DNA of 64,000 nucleotides, taken from DASPLX01 sp035627375 (GTDB lineage: Bacteria > Pseudomonadota > Gammaproteobacteria > Burkholderiales > Burkholderiaceae_D). The stretch is taken from contig DASPLX010000054.1 of assembly GCA_035627375.1 (NCBI GenBank), positions 1 through 64,000 of the forward strand. The letters run 5' to 3'. Position numbers and translations under genes: made by a program. The notes beneath the pieces were generated by a model. The model was not told the origin of the DNA, made no database searches, and worked only from the letters and a program-made list of their open reading frames with translations. Shown in pieces: positions 62,030 through 64,000 of the stretch. The number at the start of each line of letters is the position of its first letter. Within the stretch, counting starts at the first letter, position 1.

Positions 62030-62986
62030 TCATAGCGGATACCTGGCCAGGTGTTCCGCCACTTTCTTGTCCAGATCGGCGCGCCAGGTCTCGGGCATCA
62101 CGGCCAGCACCTGGGCTTCCAGCTTCTCGGCCGCGGTCAACTGCTCCGGCGTGCCGCTGCGGGCCTTGGCGGCGGCGGCCCACAGGTAGATCTTAGCGAG
62201 ATGTTCGGGCGCGAGGGCGCCGGTGGCCTGTTGTACCGGCGCGTTCGCGTACAGCACTGCCGTGGGCAGGTAGGCGGGGACATGGCCGTTGCCGGCAGCC
62301 GTCTCCAGCCAGAACAGCGCCGAATCCAAGTCCGGTTCGCCGCCTTCGCCTTGCGCCAGCATCAGGCCGAGCTGATATTGGGCTTCGGCGCTGCGGCGTT
62401 CGGCCGCTTGCTGATACCAATGGCGGGCGGCGGCCAGGTCCTGCGGCACATCCTTGCCTTCCCGGTAGTAGCGCGCCAGCTTGAGCATGGCCGGCGGCGA
62501 ATTGGCTTGAGCGATCTGGGTGCATAATTCGACGCCGCGTTTCACATCCTTGGGCACGCCTTTGCCTTGGATGTAATGGTCCGCGACCGAACACTGTGAA
62601 ATCAGGTGGCCGTGCGACGCGGCCTTGCCGTACCAGGCGATGGCCGCCGGAACATCCGGGGCGCGGCCGATGCCTTCGGCCAGGCAATCGCCCCAGTAGT
62701 GCTCGGCGGCGGGAATGCTTTTCGCGGCCGCCTTTTCGAACCATGAGCATGCGGTTCGAGGATCGGGCGCGCGATCCCAGCCGTTGTGATGGAACAGGCC
62801 TATCACGAACTGCGCAAGCGGATTGCGATCGGCCTTGCTCCGATAGAGATCGTAGGCTGTCCGGTAGTCCTTGGCCGCGAGGGCGGCTTGCGCCGCCTTG
62901 AGTTCCTCCACCCATGGTTCCTGTTTCGCGAAGGCTAACTGGTGCGCGGAGAGCAGCAGGATGATCGATAAGAAAATACGCTTCAT
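62030..62986 (-). CDS. Sel1-repeat periplasmic protein
   Basis: A 318-residue protein with a Sec signal peptide (MKRIFLSIILLLSAHQLAFA) followed by about five to six Sel1-like helical repeats: AQFVIGLFHHNGWDRAPDPR, AAEHYWGDCLAEGIGRAPDV, ARYYREGKDVPQDLAAARHW and AQYQLGLMLAQGEGGEPDLD. Sel1 repeats are protein-binding scaffolds; here a role in assembling or escorting the giant surface protein is plausible. It lies 58 bases after the tail-collar gene and 26 bases before the giant gene, within one operon. Confidence 0.9.
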   Translation of the reverse strand: MKRIFLSIILLLSAHQLAFAKQEPWVEELKAAQAALAAKDYRTAYDLYRSKADRNPLAQFVIGLFHHNGWDRAPDPRTACSWFEKAAAKSIPAAEHYWGDCLAEGIGRAPDVPAAIAWYGKAASHGHLISQCSVADHYIQGKGVPKDVKRGVELCTQIAQANSPPAMLKLARYYREGKDVPQDLAAARHWYQQAAERRSAEAQYQLGLMLAQGEGGEPDLDSALFWLETAAGNGHVPAYLPTAVLYANAPVQQATGALAPEHLAKIYLWAAAAKARSGTPEQLTAAEKLEAQVLAVMPETWRADLDKKVAEHLARYPL

Positions 62987-63044
62987 CGTAAAGAGCCTTT
63001 TCGGCGTCCGGCTTCGGCAAGCGAAGCCGGACGCGCGCCGAGGT

Positions 63045-63920
63045 TTAGTCTCGCGACGGATAAGTGCCCAGGGTGGCGATGAAGTAATTCAAGGCCAGGT
63101 AGGGCGGCATGATGCCGATCGGCGACGAGGCGGGCGCCCCGGCGGATCCGGTCGTGCCGCTCAGGCTCACCGACGGAGCGCCTGACAGCGTGGTCGTGGG
63201 AGTGCCGCTGATGGCGACCGTCGGATTGCCGCTGAAACTGACCGGCGCGGTGCCGCTGATGCTGCCGCTCATCATCGAGACGTCGGGCGCGTTGCTGGCG
63301 TAGATCTTGTTCGCCGGGCCGGTCGGCGTCGCCAGGGCGGCGCCGTTGGCGGACCCGGTGCCGGCCGTGCCGCTATAACCTTTCAAGGTCAGGGCCGAGC
63401 CGGACACGGATCCCGACACGCCGCTCATCGACGCGGTGGCGCTCAAGCCGGTCAGCGTGGTGATCGCGGCCAGGTTGCCCAAGCCCGTCGTGACCGTGAT
63501 TCCGCCCGCCGCGCTGGTGACCGGGTGGGAGTGGGTGATCAGCGGCACGTTCGACGAAGTCAGCGTGACCGTCGTGGCGCCGCCCTTGTTGGCGACGTTG
63601 TAGGCCGGCAGGCCCGGGCCCGCACCGGCGCCGATCACGACGCGGCCGCGCAGATCGGGCAATTGGAAGTTCGAGTTGCCGTCGCCGCCGTAGGTGAAGC
63701 CGATCAGCGAGAACAAGGCTTGATTGGTGTTGACGGGGAGGGTGGCGCCGTTGGCCGGCGTGTAGCCGTACAGGTTGGTCCACGGCACGGCCATGATGCA
63801 GATGGCGGAGATGTAGGGTTCGGGGGTGCAGGCATGGCTGTCGTTGCTCCAGACGAGGGCAGTGCCCAGGCTGCAGGCCATGGCCATCGAGAGGACGGAT
63901 CTGACAGGACGGTTTTTCAT
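63045..63920 (-). CDS. Secreted phage tail-collar-domain protein
   Basis: A 291-residue protein with a signal peptide (residues 1-30, ending SNDSHA). Residues about 40-105 are a phage tail collar domain of the microcystin-dependent-protein type: NQALFSLIGFTYGGDGNSNF followed by LPDLRGRVVIGAGAGPG. The rest is Gly/Ser/Thr-rich beta-structure with repeated short strands (SGSISGTAPVSFSGNPTVAI) and ends PPYLALNYFIATLG, the usual collar-family finish. Phage relatives lack a signal peptide, so this one is probably a domesticated surface or periplasmic protein. GGGAG lies six bases before the ATG. It leads the five-gene minus-strand operon. Confidence 0.9.
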   Translation of the reverse strand: MKNRPVRSVLSMAMACSLGTALVWSNDSHACTPEPYISAICIMAVPWTNLYGYTPANGATLPVNTNQALFSLIGFTYGGDGNSNFQLPDLRGRVVIGAGAGPGLPAYNVANKGGATTVTLTSSNVPLITHSHPVTSAAGGITVTTGLGNLAAITTLTGLSATASMSGVSGSVSGSALTLKGYSGTAGTGSANGAALATPTGPANKIYASNAPDVSMMSGSISGTAPVSFSGNPTVAISGTPTTTLSGAPSVSLSGTTGSAGAPASSPIGIMPPYLALNYFIATLGTYPSRD

Positions 63921-64000
63921 GAAAACTCCCGGAAATAGAAGTGGTGGTCGAGAATGGCGTCTCCCGCGCGCGGAAACGCCGCTTTGCTGCTCGTGCTGCG

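Noticed and set aside
54480..62189. Two very long plus-strand open frames (1242 and 983 codons) opposite the giant surface protein
   Set aside because: They arise from the repetitive GC-rich Ig-module code; translated products are Arg/Gly/Val-rich repeats with no fold, and the minus-strand gene is operon-linked.

Overview
The window looks like a chromosomal segment of a high-GC betaproteobacterium, most probably Burkholderiales and close to Oxalobacteraceae. This rests on the rpmE-rho-trxA-addB-addA order, the thiL-pgpA pair near pncC, a type B L31, a fused MaeB malic enzyme and a TssQ-type lipoprotein. The genus is inference. Both ends are cut only by intergenic DNA or gene edges.

Layout. 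Positions 1-11.5 kb: an FHA protein and a PP2C phosphatase (a pair often tied to type VI secretion); pncC; a small secreted Cache-domain protein; pgpA and thiL; a rubredoxin reductase / rubredoxin / rubrerythrin peroxide-defence operon; maeB; then a class III cyclase with a PEGA tail in an operon with a TssQ-like lipoprotein. Positions 11.7-25.2 kb: tRNA-Leu(CAA), an APC permease, a DUF418 membrane protein, a penicillin-acylase family enzyme, CorA, a MATE exporter overlapping an ArnT-like glycosyltransferase, ribosomal protein L31, Rho and thioredoxin. Positions 25.5-41.7 kb: an AddB/AddA-like recombination nuclease-helicase, a DeoR-type regulator, a molybdopterin oxidoreductase, a REC-PAS-PAS-GGDEF diguanylate cyclase, several small housekeeping or unknown genes, a frameshifted relic of a DUF2244 gene, an alpha/beta hydrolase and DUF2243.

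Positions 41.8-50.5 kb are accessory. An isoquinoline-oxidoreductase-like large subunit without its partner is followed by a dead IS4-type element. Next comes a lower-GC block holding a CesT/Tir-type secretion chaperone directly upstream of a protein with a cysteine/glycine-rich tail, a relic of a second oxidoreductase gene tail, and two leucine-rich or helical-repeat proteins. I read this block as a small island of candidate type III secretion effectors. No secretion apparatus genes lie in the window.

Positions 50.8-63.9 kb form one tightly spaced minus-strand operon: a Sec-exported phage tail-collar protein, a Sel1-repeat periplasmic protein, a 2571-residue surface protein (LEPR-XLL-like motif, DUF4347 domain with a His/Cys pair, Ig-like repeats, Pro-Thr linker), a HlyD-type adaptor with a large N-terminal cytosolic domain, and a membrane M50 metallopeptidase fused to a HlyD-like tail. 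The last three genes overlap by 4 bases at each junction. The set has the look of a dedicated surface display or export system that uses an intramembrane protease-adaptor fusion instead of an ABC ATPase. It is the strongest candidate here for an uncharacterised system.
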